From contig WSUB01000013.1 of assembly GCA_019633425.1 (NCBI GenBank), forward strand, positions 124,001-188,000: a DNA stretch of 64,000 bases. The letters run 5' to 3'. The notes under the pieces are model-generated. The model saw only the letters and a program-made list of their open reading frames with translations. It was not told the DNA's origin and did no database searches. A program made the position numbers and the translations under genes. Shown piece by piece: positions 43,518-57,221 of the stretch (position 1 is the first letter of the stretch; each line of letters starts with the position of its first letter). The stretch is from Tulasnella sp. 424. Its lineage: Eukaryota > Basidiomycota > Agaricomycetes > Cantharellales > Tulasnellaceae.

Positions 43518-46052
43518 ATGGCCAACTACCAATACGACGAGTCGGGAGTGCTCGCATCGTACTTTGCCTTGACCTTTCTTACCCTCATTCTGATTCCCCT
43601 CACTTTCTCTTTTCTCCCTTCCCGGCAAGGTAAGCTCTCCACGTTGCCCAAATTATCACCACCGGGGCCTCACGTTTCGCTTCCTCTTACAGAACCCACC
43701 CTTAAAAATGTTTGCAACTGCAGCGAATGTGAGGCCAAAGAGGCTCGCATGAAGCGCTCAAAGAGCCGGTCAATATTCAAACCACGCTTGGGCGTGAAGT
43801 ACGTGTCTCGGCGCCGACTCTCCGCTCACGCACGCACCTAACCTTGATTGCATTCAGGTCTCTCTCAACTATCGGAGGATGGGCTCTTTTCGCGTTCCTG
43901 TGTTACAAGATTGCGACCACTGAAGTGAATAGCAAGCCTTACGACCCATTCGAGATCCTTGGTCTTGGACACGTAAGTCGTCTTCATCGCTGCTTCCATG
44001 GATTAAGTATTCATTCTTTTCCATCTATAGGGCACAGCGGAAAAGGAAATCAAGCGTCATTACAAGAAGCTCTCGCTGAAGTTGTACGTGCCTCGTGGGC
44101 GGTCAACTTTATGGAAGGAACCAAATATACTCATGAACCTTATGTAGCCATCCGGACAAGGTCAAGCTCGCCGAAAACCAGACTATGGAAGAAGTCGAAG
44201 CCCACTTTGTCGAGCTCACCAAAGCTTACAAATCCTTGACGGACGAGGAAATCCGCAACAACCTTGAAAAATACGGCCATCCCGATGGCAAGCAAGAATT
44301 CAGCATGGGACTGGCTCTGCCAACCTGGGTCGTCGAATCAAAGAATAACTTTTGGGTCCTTGGCGCGTATGGCCTCCTCTTCGCCGGACTGCTCCCTATG
44401 CTCGTCGTAAGTAATAGCGCCGTTTCCCATGGCACGGCCTGGTCTGACATCCATGCCTATAGGGTCGCTGGTGGTTCGGTTCACGGAAGATGACCAAAGA
44501 CGGTGTCTTGGGAGCAACCGCGCAGCTGTTCTTTAAGAACGTACGCGAGGATAGCTCCCCCGAGACTCTGATCTACCTCTTGGCACGGGCTTGGGATATT
44601 GAGCAGGGCTCAACGTTCAACTCAGCGGCTAGCGAACCTGCACTCGCGAAACTCGAGGCAGCTGTCAAGGAGATCGTTGGGGACAGCTACGGAAAGACGG
44701 CCAAGATTCCAACAACCCAAGGAACGGTAGCGACTCGCCGCGCCCTCGCCTTGTTGTACGCCCACCTGCTTCGAATCCAGATCCAAGACTCCTCACTCCA
44801 GCAAGGTTTGTTTTCTCGTGAATCCTTTTGATATAGACTAGTGCTTATACCGAACTTTTCCTACAGAGCTTGACCTGTTACTTCCCGCTACCCAGACCTA
44901 CCTCGGATCGATGGTTTCGATGGCACTCGCGCACAATTGGCTCGCCTGCACCTCAAGCATTATGCACCTGCATTCTTATATCGTCCAGGCTACCTTCCCA
45001 GGTTCAAACCCATTGTTGGCCTACCCTTCAGTAACCAAGGACGAAGCCAAACTCGGCGACGGTGGCGTCGTGAGCTACATCAAGGCTCTTGAGGACAAGC
45101 ACGACCCCCGCGCCGAGATAATCCAACGAGTAGCCGACAAGTGGGGCCACTTGCAGGTCATTGATCCTCAGTTCAAGGGTACGGGTGTCTTTTCCCATAA
45201 GTTTCATGTTCGATACTGATGAAAAGTATTGCAGTGATTGGTGAACGCATCGTAACTCCAGGAGCAATCGTCCAGCTTGTGTTCAAGCTTCGTCTTACCC
45301 CGCCGACCCAAGCCCCTACGGAACCTGCAACCGAGCTTACGCCCGAACAACGCAAGCAGGAGATCCGCGAAGAAGACGCATTCCTGACCGGCAAGGAAGA
45401 TACTGCCGCACTTTTACCCGGACTTCAGGTTCCAGGCTACGTCCATGCTCCTTACTACCCCGCTGTAAGTTGCACCTCGAGGGTTTCTAGCGAAATTTGC
45501 TATGAAATGCTGACATGGATCTGGCGCAGAACCGTAAACCATCATGGTGGGTCATGATTGGCGACCAGAAGATGAACCGAGTTATCGTTCCTCCCATCCG
45601 CGTTACCGACGTTCCCTACGCAAATCCATCGAAAGCACCCAAGGACTACCGGATGTACAAGCTCCAATTCCAAGCTCCACCGCAAGTTGGCGTTTACACT
45701 TTCCAACTGGCATTCGTTAGCGACACCTTTGTTGGTGAAGATGTCCGGATGTTCCTGCCGGTAAGCATCCAATTCCAGTCGCTTGCTCTCAATTTAGCCA
45801 GAGCTGATTGTTGTTGTGTGCTTTTAGCTCAAGGTGGAAGAGCTTACGTCTGATGACGAGCAGGATCAGGAAGATGAAATCTCCGAACCTGATGAGGACA
45901 CTCTTGCCGGACAGATGGCAGCCATGAGAGGGGAGAAGGTCAAGAAGTCTCCTTACCACGGAGATGGATCTGATGATGAGAGCTCGACGGACGACGACCA
46001 GAGCTCTGGCAGTTCAGGCAGCTCGAGCGATAGCGATAGCGACAGTGATTAA
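43518..46052 (+). CDS. SEC63: ER translocation protein SEC63
   Basis: SEC63 is an ER membrane J-protein that recruits BiP to the Sec61 channel, mainly for post-translational import. Ten exons (43518-43629, 43693-43798, 43858-43972, 44031-44083, 44148-44406, 44463-44805, 44867-45178, 45235-45464, 45530-45760, 45828-46052) give 661 residues. Two membrane spans are near the N-terminus (YFALTFLTLILIPLTFSFL and GGWALFAFLCYKIA). The J-domain begins DPFEILGLG; its HPD lies at the start of exon 5 (HPDKVKLAENQ). A third span is VLGAYGLLFAGLLPMLV. The Brl domain follows, and the C-terminus is strongly acidic (SDDEQDQEDEISEPDED and a Ser/Asp repeat), as needed for Sec62 binding. Confidence 0.95.
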
Positions 46053-46180
46053 TTACATCCTAGACACCTCTTCCTTACATGTACCCTCGGGATGTGTATT
46101 TTATTTAGGATATTCGAGCTTCATCTACGCTGTTGGTATACCGAGGGTTGGTTGGCCAAATGTGTGCAGTTTTCGAAACA

Positions 46181-46479
46181 CTAGAAGATTGCCCGACCTA
46201 TCCCAGCGAGAATAAATCCTACGGGTTGAATGAGCATCTTGTCCTTGATTGCATGGCACAGAAAAACTCACCGACGCCTACTACGCCCATTATTCTTCTT
46301 TCCAGAGGAGAACCTGGCCTTCCTGGACGAGCAGCACCCAAGCCGTACAAGCCAGTCCCAACCAGAGCTGTTGCGCCGACGATTCGGCAGGGTAGACAGT
46401 CTTTCGGATTTGTTGTCGGACTTTGGCTGGAGTCTGATGATGGAGTCGAGGTCTCGTTTGCGGCTGGTAGGTTCGACAT
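46181..46479 (-). CDS. Small DMAC1-like mitochondrial membrane protein
   Basis: Two exons (46479-46272 and 46218-46181) join in frame to 81 residues. The core KDCLPCRIVGATALVGTGLY has the CxxC-containing pattern of the distal-membrane-arm-assembly component 1-like domain found in small fungal mitochondrial proteins. A second hydrophobic segment, IMGVVGVGFILAGIGRAIF, ends the protein. Human DMAC1 helps assemble complex I; a similar site is inferred. It converges on SEC63, 128 bp from that stop. The Ser/Thr-rich N-terminus lacks a clear presequence. Confidence 0.72.
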
Positions 46480-46949
46480 GGTGGTTGAAGGAAGTGAAGT
46501 GCAGGGACGTGATCCTCCGCGTCGCGTCACCTACGGGCGCCGGGCCACACCTGGCAACGATGCTAACTACAGAATTTGCACTGTTACCCGCGAATATACG
46601 GGTTCGAACGTATTATAAGATGGGAGCAGGTCAAGGTCGGCTCCATTGGGGTCGACGGGTGTGCCGGATACGGCAGGCAACGAAGGTTGTCTGAAATTTC
46701 CAGACGTGCCTCTCACTGTTGGGCGGGTATGGCTCTTGGGCTTAATAAGATTGCGGCGCGGTACTTTGGGTGAATCCCAGTGTCAGAAACTAACGCGTGG
46801 TCGCACGCGATATTGACCATAAGCCAAGAGGATCGGATTTATAGAAGTGACCAATAACCGTTGCAATGCAAAACAGAGAAGTGAAAGAGAAGACAGTGAA
46901 ACATATGCCCGAAGATACAACGGATGGTTGAAGATAGCAAATGAAAATG
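46480..46949. other. Intergenic region between DMAC1-like gene and MED13
   Basis: It contains the promoter of the DMAC1-like gene and the 3' flank of MED13. Plus-strand frames overlapping the DMAC1-like exon look like shadows. No other gene is seen. Confidence 0.5.
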
Positions 46950-49900
46950 TCATGATGGATCGTGAGCATATGCAAGAACGCGTCGCATAATCTCGACAGC
47001 TGCTAGATGGAAAGGCAGACCTCCAAACGACCCGATCGACCAGCGTTCCCGAGCAAGAGCAGAAAGCGCCAGGTAGTTCTTAGAAATTTCCTGCAACTGA
47101 GTGTATAATGGCTTGCGATGCGAGGATGTCGGTGATCCGCCAGTCCTGAGGATGTGGACTCGGTAGGTGGTGATTGACTGGGCAGAAGCTTCGGAGCCTA
47201 TGGCAGACGCATTCGTGCGCTCTGCTGCAGCTGGACAATGGAAGACGAAAGCAGATGCGAGGGAAAGCAAACCAATTTGGGGTAGCCGGAGTGCCGCCCC
47301 ATATGAACCCATAGAGGAAGAGAGCAGCTCCGTTTCCGGAGTGATAGCCAGGGAGGCGGTGTCAACGAAATGGTTGTCTGAAGGGAGTAAGGGCGTGCGG
47401 TAGAACGGTTGGACGATGTAGGAGGTCGAAGACGAGTCGTGGAAGGAGGCTCGGTGTAACGTCGAGTTGTTGACCAAGGTGACGCTTGCCTTCGATGGAT
47501 CGGTCGTAGCCAGGATGGCGAGCGGATTGCTTTGCTCCACGCACGCGACGGTCACATGGATTGCCACGTCTTGGCTGATAACTTCCCGGTGAAGGCACTT
47601 TTCCCAAGCTGTGCAGACAGACGTTAGTTTATTTCGAACCAGTTCAAGTATGGTCGACTCACCAATCAACTCGGGCTCGGACATGGTGCCTGAGCGGGCA
47701 ATAACCACGCTCCACTCCACTCGGGCTCTGCCAGCGAAATCCCAGGCAAACGCCATCACTCGCCTCGCTACTTTATCGTAGACCTCGTCCTCTGATTCGC
47801 AAGCTCCAACGTACCACACTTTGAAATTGTGGCCTTCCGCTCGTTCGTCCACTCCAGCGATGAAGAGCCATTCCTTCGAGTCGGACAGCTGGTACGCGAT
47901 ATGAAGGAACGTATGCCGATCAGCGATGTCGTCGGAAGGTGGAGGCCAGTCGACCAGCAAAAAGGAAAACTTTGGGGAACCGCGAGCGAGCACGAATGCA
48001 GGGGACTGCATGAACCGGTCGGACCGCAGCATCTGCCTTTTGAAAAGTTGTCGGGGGACGATTCGTGAGACTTTCTTGAGAAGGCGGTTGTACAGCGAGA
48101 TCACGAATGAATCCAAGCCCAAAGCCCGCGTTCCAGGGTGAGCGACAGGTTGATACACCAGAGACTTGGGCACGAAGTGGAAGAGAATTCGTCCATCGAG
48201 GTTGGGAATGGTGGACTGCACGTTGACAACCACCGAAGACAGTTGCCTAAACTCTTTGGACCCGATGAGAGCATTCGCTGCGTCGGTGACCAGGTAGATG
48301 ACGATGTGCTGCGCGTCTACTGGCGGACTGAGTAACAGGGATGTGAGAGTCTTCTTCACGGCATCCCATTTGAAGGGAATCAGCCCATCAACATATAAAG
48401 ATTGCGGGCTGCCGACTTCGCATGTTCCCAAACCCCTTAGCTGAAACAGACAAACTCAGCTAATCGTCTCTAGACTGACCGATTCGGACTCACAGTGTAG
48501 ACGTGGGCGACATCCTTCATCCAACCCGATATGGCACCGAGTCGTTCCGGGCCTGTCACCCCTTCTTCGTAAAGGGCAAAGCTCACGATATCCTTCTTGC
48601 CGTTCAGCGGCGACAACCCCAACTTCTCCCAGAATCGCAATGCTGGTGCGCTGACATGGAGCACGGAGTTTGATTGCCCAACGGAAACCAAAGGACTCGT
48701 CACGGGGACGAGAGACTTGAAGTTCGTTAGATAGGTCGGCGGGTCTGTAATTTTCGCGTAAACAAAGGCTTCCGAGCGGCGGAACAGGCTGAACTCACTC
48801 ATCATTGTCGCGAGCTCCTGTAAACTCGTCCTGGTCTTCACAGATTGTATCTTCCCTACCAGATCAGCCAGGTAATCGGCTTCTGATGCCCAAACGGGTT
48901 CCGAAGTCGTCCATCCGAAAGCTGCACGATAGGCGGCCGCCCATGAAGGATTTTCGATAACTTCGCGAGTAACAACATCTGCCGCCCCCTCAACCATCTG
49001 CGCGGCTTCGCCACCCTGTATGAAATGTGCAGCTGGAGAAACAGGAGTGGGAACGGATATGGGTCCGGGAATGGGAGTGGTTTGCTGAGGCACGAGAGTC
49101 GACATCCGAACCACTGCGAGTGGGTAAACGTGGTTCGGATGGAACAACGTTTGCAGAAGGCCTGAGCCGTGAGGCACAGTAGCAGTTGCGGACGGAGTGA
49201 CTGGTGTTTTGGGAGGATCGATATTGTCTGCCTTCTCGTTGCTCAATGCATTGATTTTGTCTCCGCCCTCGATACAACCAGTGAGGGGTTCTGATGGTGG
49301 AGTTATTTCTTCTTCGTCGCCAGTGATGGTCTCTTCGTCACTGGAGTCTTCTTGAAGGAGGACTTTGGCCTTTTCAGAGGGCAAGATCTCCGTGAAGTCG
49401 GCCCAATTCTTCCAATTACTCCTTGCATCACCATCGTTCTCGGTTCGAAGGAACGGATATGGACTCCATTGCAGATTTCGCTTGAGACCTCTCAGCCGTC
49501 TGACCTGTTTTACGCGGGGATCCGTAGTGGAGAGGAACTTGTCGACGAACTTTTTCGAGTGCCATATTTCGAAGTCCCCAACTCGTATTGGACGCTCCCG
49601 CAACTTCCGTGATTCCGCCCGCCGTTTTGAACGTTCCTTCTCAAGAGCATCCACCTCGCGGCTAGCAGGAGCTTGGTGGTTTAGGAGTTTGGAGGCGATT
49701 TCCTGGATTGGTAGCGGTAAAGTCGACGGAGCTGAAATTTCGGGAACAGGCAATGACCGAATGAATGCATTGGTTGGAATTGGTGGATCCTCAACCTTCT
49801 CCAGGTCTGTCGAGCGGATTGCTGGTGAAGCTATATTGGATGGTGGGAAGCAGAATTTACCCCCAGGCACGGAATACTTCAGATCGGATAGAATCGACGA

Positions 49901-52391
49901 AGTGGTCACCGGTAGCGGGAGATATTCCTGATGGACATATTCTTTGACCCTAAAGGGGAACTCGGGAGGGATAGCTGGCTTTTCCAAGTCCTCGGAGTCG
50001 GAATAGCTGGATTCGGAACTAGAGGACTCTGACGCTGGCGATGTGGGTGGTTCGACGACAATGGGAGGCGTTTGTGCTGGGGAGAGGGGCAACGTTGGGT
50101 TTGGGGGAAGGGCCAGCGGCTCGGACGAATCTAGTCCAGAAGGCACGCCATCAGGTTGGGATGGACCACCAAGCTGCACGTCCGCAAGCACATCATTCGG
50201 GTCTGCTGACGAAGGCGCGACGTCTTCCACCCTTACTATGGGATCCGCGGGTGGCGCTTGTGTGATGAGCCCAACGTCTTGTCCGGGCTCCTTATGGGCT
50301 GAAACGGGAAGCTCGGTGGAAGGCTCGTCCCAGAAGTTGAAATCGTCCTCCGTAACATCCATTTCCACATCCTCGCCCATGTCAAAGGACGCGTTTTCAG
50401 GTCTGCTGGTGTCGAGCTCCTGGTCTCCATGCTGTGCGTCCATGACTTCAACCGTGTTGCCTTGACTTGCGCTGGGATCCGGCGGCTGCGTTGCGTCAAT
50501 GCCAGGACCTGATTCGGCATCCGTAAGCTGAGTGGGGGTATCCGTAGATAGCCTTGCTGTGTCGGTAAATGCAGTTGAAGGAGAGTTGGCCTCCGGGGGC
50601 GACAGGTAATAACCCTGCGGATTAGTCGCGGATCCTTGTGCTCTGAAGAGCGCAGCTGAGCCTGAGCTAGTCGTTCGTGAAGCCGCAGTTGAAGTCTGCG
50701 GTGTCGATTGCGATGCCAATGTCCGGGTAGTAGCTTGCCTCACCAATCCGGCCGCAGATTGGAGTTGACGATCGCCGTCCTTTCGCTGCCTCTCCCGCTC
50801 CTTCTCCTTGACTGCACGCTCTCGCTCGCGCTCTCTCTCCTTCAGCACATATTCAACGTACGAGGTCATCTCGGTAGCGACAGATTCGAAGTCGGAGCTG
50901 AACCCATTTGGGCTGCTGCTGATTGTCATGGCTTTGAGCGCATCAAACAGTGTCGTTTGCGTGTGCGACGATACGTCGGTCCCGGTTGGTGCGGGAGGTT
51001 TTGAGCTTTGGCTTTCGACGGATGCTTCTCCGTTGGGGCTCGATGCTGCATTCTGGCGCGGTGGTGAAACAGGAGGGCATAATGTTGAGGATATCGAAGG
51101 TATCGCAGCAAGTGGCGTGCGAGCCGGGGATTGGGACAAGAGACAGAGCGCTCTGGGCCAGACCACCATGAGACCGCGTTCCTCCCCAGTTTGGGCGGGA
51201 GGGTTGGATGGTGCGTGCTGAGCAGCAGCGTTTCGCACTGTGATCCAGCAGACCACAAACCCATCTGAATTCCATTCTCTGCATCCTAGGCCCTGAAGAC
51301 AGTCTCCAAAGGACTCCTCGTGCTCTCGGGTCGAGCCGATATAAGGACCCAAGTAATACGCTGGAGCTCCGTATGGAAGTAGCACGACCGGGGCTCCGGC
51401 ATCGACGTCGCTCGGCAGATATTTGAGAGGGAGCTTGTTGAAGACGGGTTGGATCAAAAGTCGTGTTGGAAGAAGGGAGATTTGCAAGTAACAGTGCACG
51501 AGCTTTTTCCAGTGGTGTTCGTTTGCGGCGGTCCAGTCCTTGCCCCAAGAAACCTCCGATGATCGTTGACTGAGAATGAAGCCGTGGTTGAGTCTCAGAA
51601 TCGGTGATTCATTGTCTTTGCGGGGCCGAGCTTGCTGCTGCTGTGTAATCTTGTCGATCAAACGGTCCCGGACAGCGTCGAGGAAAGCTGCATATGGCAC
51701 TCGGTGGGTTGTTCTTGGGAGAAGGCAAGCGCTTGGCAAGTTGTTCTGGATTGGAGGGCGCTCGAGGCTGCAGGCTGGGCACGGCTTCGGCAGGTGACTG
51801 CATTCAGGGGAACAGGGGAATAAGGTGTCTGGAGAGAAGCTGCCATTTCGGACAGCTAGTCACACAATGATAGAGGATCAGCGGCTAGTCAATCGGATAC
51901 GGCAGTTTCCGCACGATTTGAAAGAAAAACGTACCGTGCATTTCATCAAAGTGCAGGGTTTCCAAAGAGAAGCTGCCTGGTGCTGCCCCCTCTGAACCAA
52001 CGACAAAGACCCAAAGGGACACTGAATGTTTGTCAGCCCGGACAACCGTCAGGTAGGTGTCGAGGATCCCCTTCGCATCCCATTCTCCTATGATTGACCT
52101 GCGGACGAGTTCAACCGCTTGGTGTGGATTTGGCACACCGTCGATCGTGCCAAACTGCCGGTAGTGGATTACTGGCCGTTCTGGAAGGGAAATTTGCGAC
52201 AAGAAGACCTCTGATGAGCTTGTCAGAGTATTTGAGAGTGGAACAGGAGTCGGCGGTGGGGGAGGGAGATGATGAGTCTGAGTAGCGTGTGTTGCATGGA
52301 TCTGAGAACGAGGTTGTCCAGTGCTACCGCTTGGAGTTCGAGTAACGGGAGGGAGTGCTGTTACTGGCCGTTTTGGGAGTCCATGAATCAT
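46950..52391 (-). CDS. MED13: Mediator complex subunit 13
   Basis: MED13 links the CDK8 kinase module to core Mediator and so controls RNA polymerase II initiation. Four exons (52391-51935, 51855-48494, 48440-47663, 47608-46950) give 1751 residues. The N-terminal domain includes ISLPERPVIHYRQFGTIDG and VSLWVFVVGSEGA, then AAFLDAVRDRLIDKITQ and WKKLVHCYLQISLLPTRLLI. The middle is long, Ser/Pro/Thr-rich and disordered, with a charged ERERERERAVKEKERERQ helix. The C-terminal PIWI-like region has DGLIPFKWDAVKKTLTSLLL, HIVIYLVTDAANALIG, RHTFLHIAYQLSDSKEWLF and VMAFAWDFAGRARVEWSVVI, ending with GGLPFHLAAVEIMRRVLAYA. Domain order and size match fungal SSN2/SRB9. Confidence 0.92.
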
Positions 52392-52669
52392 GGCTCCTCA
52401 CCCTCCCTAAGTGCTGTAGACTTGGTTGAGTCTTGGGTGTTGCTTGATTTTAAAAGAGGCTGGGAGCCTGTGTGGTAGAGATGTGTCCGCGCTTCTCACT
52501 CCGGTTTATGCCCCTGCCAGGCAGCTTTGCAATGTTCGGATTCCACAAGATCTCCTCATTTCGCCGCCACCACCCACGACATAGCCACCAACCTCTATGG
52601 TACATTTGACAAGCAGAACCCGACATACTAGCATATCTTACAAGTACATATGAGTGCAGAAATAAATAC

Positions 52670-54846
52670 TTATTCATCAAGTGAACTGTATCGTCCGCGG
52701 AGGGCATCCGGCGTGTACGGATTCACCGGCCTCGAGAACACGATGGCCTCGTCATCTTCCCGGACCGCCATATCACTCAGCTGCTCTTCTCGACTTACGT
52801 CCGAGTGCTCCGGTGGCGTTCTGGGACTCGGCCTCGTCGGATGTGGCTGACGTGGTTCAGGGACAGCGGAGATCCTCCTCGACACGTTGATGCGCTGCAT
52901 CTGCAGGGATTCTGCCGGAGGGAAATCCTCTTCCAGATCCAAAAACGACCGAGGTTCATGCCATAGCGCGTTAAAATCGCTACTGACAGGCGGGGGAAGA
53001 CCCAGCTTCTGCGCGATCCCGACGAACCGTCTAGCGTCGACCTCGCCTGATGACGAAGACTGGTTGGGTCTATCGGCGCGGAGGTTGAATCTTTGGTCTT
53101 GGAATGGACTTCCGGTACGCAACGAAGCGGCAGTCGCGATTCTGTGGATGACATTGCCCCCACCAGCACTGCTATTCCCCAACTTCTTACTCCCGCCGTC
53201 GCAGCTCTCATGATCCGGAAGGTCATATGACCATTCAGACATGTCGTCGTTCTGGGTGTGCGCGACACCGCTGTCATCTGTCGTGACCAAGGAGTCGTCT
53301 CCTTCGGCTGCCGCTTTTCGCATTCGGATGATGATCCGGCAGCCGCAGACAATTATTGCGGCATGGAACGGGCTGCAGGACGTAAGCCATGATGTCAGTC
53401 GTGCTCGAGCTTATTGATGTTAGGAGACGTACGCTATTGCAATGGTGTGTGAGCCCGTTGGCGAAGCGACCAGACTGACGGCGTTCCACACGATCATGAC
53501 CGCAATTCTGACCGAGCAAAGCACAGTCGTGGTAAGCCGACGGCTCCCGAAGTAGTCCTTTGGTACGTACATGAAGAACCAGCTGATTGAGTCTTTCAAC
53601 AAAAGGCGCAAGACCTCGGGCAGGCTGCGTCGGGTGCTTTTGGAGTAGGCTGCGACACGATATAGAGCTAGCCCAAATATCCATATCTGAAACAACAGCC
53701 CTAGAAGCAGTGTAAGCGAAACGTTCTTAGTCCAATTCACGGTTCCATCGACACACTTACCAGGAACACATGACATGAAAACGAGCCAAGACCCGATAGT
53801 GCAAAAGCATCCAGTCATTCCCCGAGGAGTGTCGATCCCGTCAAAGCCACGATACCCTAGCCCGACAATGACTGCGAATAATACCAGGCAAATCAAGTAG
53901 AACACGACGTTGAAGATGACCAAAGACCGTCTCATGCGATATAAGCATAAAACGCGGTATCCAAGAAGCAGGTCCAAGACGGAAAGCAGTATCTGGTTTG
54001 TAGCAGAGGGTTCTGCGTTAAAACTCGCCTAGCGGGAAAACCAGCTTGCACTCACAGCTGTTCCGATGGGATCAACGAAGTAGAACATTGTGCAGCTGCC
54101 AGAGAATGATCCGTGAGCCGAAAGCTAAAGCTAAAGCCGGAGAGGCGTAATTTACGCACAACTAGTCGTTAGAGAACAATAAGCCAATATACCATGATAG
54201 CTCGTTTAAGATCCAACTCACAGAAGCATTCCAGCCACGAAGGTGCACAATGCCCCCAAAAATCTGAAATGCAGTCCCTGCGTATCTCACGAAAATGTAC
54301 ATGGGTTTGCCTGACGAGGTCGATCGACGCTTCTGCGAGAGAGAGAACCTTGTCAGCTGGCGTCTTGCGGTAGAGCGGCAGGGGACACACCCATATGTGT
54401 TCAATCTAGGAGCGAATCGAGAGACGTTGCTTTGAGGGCTTTTGGAAGAGCGCAGTTACAGACTGAGGAGCTCACCTCATCCTCCAGGTTGATAACTATC
54501 AACAGCCCCTAAAGTCAGCTGCCTCATCGTATAGCAGTACATGTCACATCAACTCACTCCAATCCCATAGAACGACAATTGTCGCGGCTACCTAAGCATT
54601 GTACGCGGGAAGGGTCGCTCAGTGTCGATTGACTGTGTCTAACCCGGATACGATACTGACAGATATGTATCCGGTTACCGAATTTTGCTCTGCAATAGCT
54701 CGATATTTCACTGGATCTGTTGCGAGGACCTCCACAAGCGGTATGCCGGGTCTATGGAAGACCCCGAAAGAAAAGCGAGGAGTTAAAGCATGCTCAAGCA
54801 TGTTCCCACTCAAGGACGAGCAGAAATTTGCAGAGCTGATATGCAC
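52670..54846 (-). CDS. DUF6533 multi-span membrane protein, array member 1
   Basis: About nine short exons on the minus strand. Exon 1 ends DPVKYRAIAEQNS; next come VAATIVVLWDW, LLIVINLEDE and EHIW|KRRSTSSGKPMYIFVRYAG (DUF6533 core: an acidic DxE, a Trp, then a basic loop and RY). Further hydrophobic spans are MFYFVDPIGTA, LLLGYRVLCLYRMRRSLVIF, FAVIVGLGYRGF, CTIGSWLVFMSCVPG, LLFQIWIFGLALYRV and VRIAVMIVWNAVSLVA, about seven in total. The soluble tail from RMRKAAAEGDD is Ser-rich and contains LGLPPPVSSDFNALWHEP. The family is abundant in Agaricomycetes and uncharacterised; a receptor-like role is speculative. The choice of 54846 as start is the least certain point. Confidence 0.78.
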
Positions 54847-55236
54847 CAGCTAGAGCCGAGATATATTGAATTGTTGGCGGTGGGTAAAAGTTGGCGATGC
54901 CCTGTCCTCTGCGTCATCTTAGGTGATGAGGGAGACCAGCGATGTCGGCAGAGGGCCGTGAAGGCGACCGGGACCCTGCGCATGAGACAGCGGCCATGTG
55001 ACCTTGAAACGCCACCAATACGATAAGGCTCGCGTCACTCCAAATTGCCTTCATCCCTCATGTTTCACGAAGATCAGAATAGAATTGCTGACTCCGGAAT
55101 TCGGGTTGTCTCGATGCCGGAGGTTAATACCGTGCACCCCTCAAGTCCAGACGACAAAGTGTATGCATATGGCATCCCAAACGTACAAGAAGAACAAGGC
55201 TACATATACAAGCAGACGAACGTGCGAGACGCCCCA
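54847..55236. other. Intergenic region between DUF6533 genes 1 and 2
   Basis: It holds the promoter of member 1 and the 3' end flank of member 2, which lie on the same strand. No further gene is seen. Confidence 0.5.
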
Positions 55237-57221
55237 TTACACTTCCGAGACTTTTCGCTTAGCCTTCGCAAAAGTAACGGGACGCTCCACCCCTTCGTCC
55301 ACGTCGAGGAAGCTGGCCTTACCGGATGTTTGGATCGAATCCATGCTGCAGAAAGCAATGCTTCCATCGGCCATCGACGAAAGCTGCCTAGAGCCTTCCA
55401 TGGCCCAAGAAACATTGTGTATCCCCATGCTTGAACTCCACATTGTTCCAGGCGGTTGATCGGGCAAAGGCCGAGAGGCTTCATGCAAGCGATCTATGAT
55501 GGTCTGAGTCGGCTTATTAAGGGTCATCACCGGCTCGTACCACGGAGACTCAAAGTCACTTTGAAGTGGCGGAGGTAAGCCGATGCGTTTAGCCAAATGC
55601 AGCCATGGAGCAGCTCCGGCAGGAAGGGCTTCAGCCTGACCATCGGAATCAGAGGCTTCCTCCGGCCCATTTGGCCCCCCATCCACGGTTCGGTTCATGG
55701 ACGCCCGCATCCATGGAGCAGATGTGTGAGCATCTGCTGCCTGTCGCATATTGATAATAAGACGGCAACCGCAGACCGTGATGGCGGCGCGAAACGGCCT
55801 ACGAGGTTGGAAGACAGTTTCAGCGTGGTTCCTGTCATTCCAGAAATAAACTTAGCGTACGAAATTGCCAGAAGGCGAAGTCCAACTGGGAGAATTCCAA
55901 GAGATATTACGTTCCAAATTATCATAGCTTGTATTCTGAGAACACCTTCTCATTAGTGTGGCTCGACCGTGATGAAGGGCGGTCACTTACACCAAAAACC
56001 AACTGATGGAATCCTTGTATAGCAATCTTAGTACCTGTTGGCGGTTCCATTCGATGGCCCGAGACCAAGATATTACTCGATATACGACGAGCACAAATAG
56101 GTAGAACTCAAACAGCAGTCCTACGAATTATGGCGATGAGCTTCATTTCCCCCGATTTGTTGGATCATGTCGTACGAACCTGGCATTATCGAGAAGAAAA
56201 TAAAGCCCCCCATCAACGACCAGCAGCCTGTTAGGTACTGCGGCGTAGGTACCGCTTTGAAGCTACCGTACGCCATGAAGCTGAGAATCGCCCACCCCAC
56301 CACTGACAGCCCGAAGAGCGCGGACGTCGCTATTACAAGAGTTCGCTTGAGTCGATAGAGGCAAAGCGCTCTGTAAGCCAGGAGCATGTCGACCGCGTAT
56401 ATCAATAACTAATGGAACGGCCCAAGTTAAAAACACAAAGTGACGCGCAAAAGATGACCGGCCACGTACCGCCGTGCTGACGGGGAGGAGGTAGAAGTAG
56501 GGCGTGCAGCTAGATTTCGATGAGCAAGTCGTTATTGTGCTGTCCAAGGGAGGCTCGAAAAGGAAACTCCTTACAACTGCGAGTGAGAGCGTAAGCCTGG
56601 TACCAGATAGGACGAATGAACAATTCTGAAAACTTTACCTTAGTGTTCCTCCAGATACCAAAGAGTTGCGCGCAGTCCAATGCTTGAAAGGCCATCCCAC
56701 CGTATCGAATAAAGAGATACAGAGTACTCCCGCCTGTCCTAACCCTTGGAGCCTTAAGTGCCCAGCTAAGGTCAGAAGGACCTCGTCATGGTATCGAATC
56801 CGTATTACAACGCTCACCCAGATATGTGATATCTATAACTCGCAAGGAGAGCTTGAGCATTAAACAACACAATACAGCCTGCGTGCCGGGAGAGCACGTA
56901 CTTCCTCGTTCATCCTAGTTACTATTGCACATCCATAAACATATTTAGTCCAGAATATGAATCCCCTAATATGTTGTTACTTACGCCAGTCCCACAGCAT
57001 TATGACGGCGGCCGCGAGCTGACGTCCGAACCTCCGTTAGCAACCAAGGCGACACGACCCATTGGTTCTGTGCCTACCATAACGTAGCGCTCAATGAAAG
57101 TTTTTTCCACCAAGCCCACATAACGATGTGGATCATTCAATATCGCTTCGAGCGAACTCTCCGGGGAGTCAAGAATGTTCGGAGGAGACCATCGCCGAGA
57201 GGCATAAACGAGGTCGAGCAT
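55237..57221 (-). CDS. DUF6533 multi-span membrane protein, array member 2
   Basis: Exon 1 contains SLEAILNDPHRYVGLVEKTF. LAAAVIMLWDW, a short NEEV exon and ISHIW follow, then KAPRVRTGGSTLYLFIRYGG and MAFQALDCAQLFGIW. Later spans are SCTPYFYLLPVSTA, LLIYAVDMLLAYRALCLYRL, SALFGLSVVGWAILSFMAYG, CWSLMGGFIFFSIMPG, a FEFYLFVLVVYRV exon and IQAMIIWNVISLGILPVGLR. The tail starts INMRQAADAHTS and contains IGLPPPLQSDFESPWYEPVM, matching the other two members; it ends at a TAA at 55237-55239. Exon order is the same as in members 1 and 3, so the three arose by tandem duplication. Function unknown. Confidence 0.75.

Noticed and set aside
46133..46694. Plus-strand ORFs of 154-161 codons
   Set aside because: They are antisense to the DMAC1-like exon, whose two-exon frame and family pattern are better supported.
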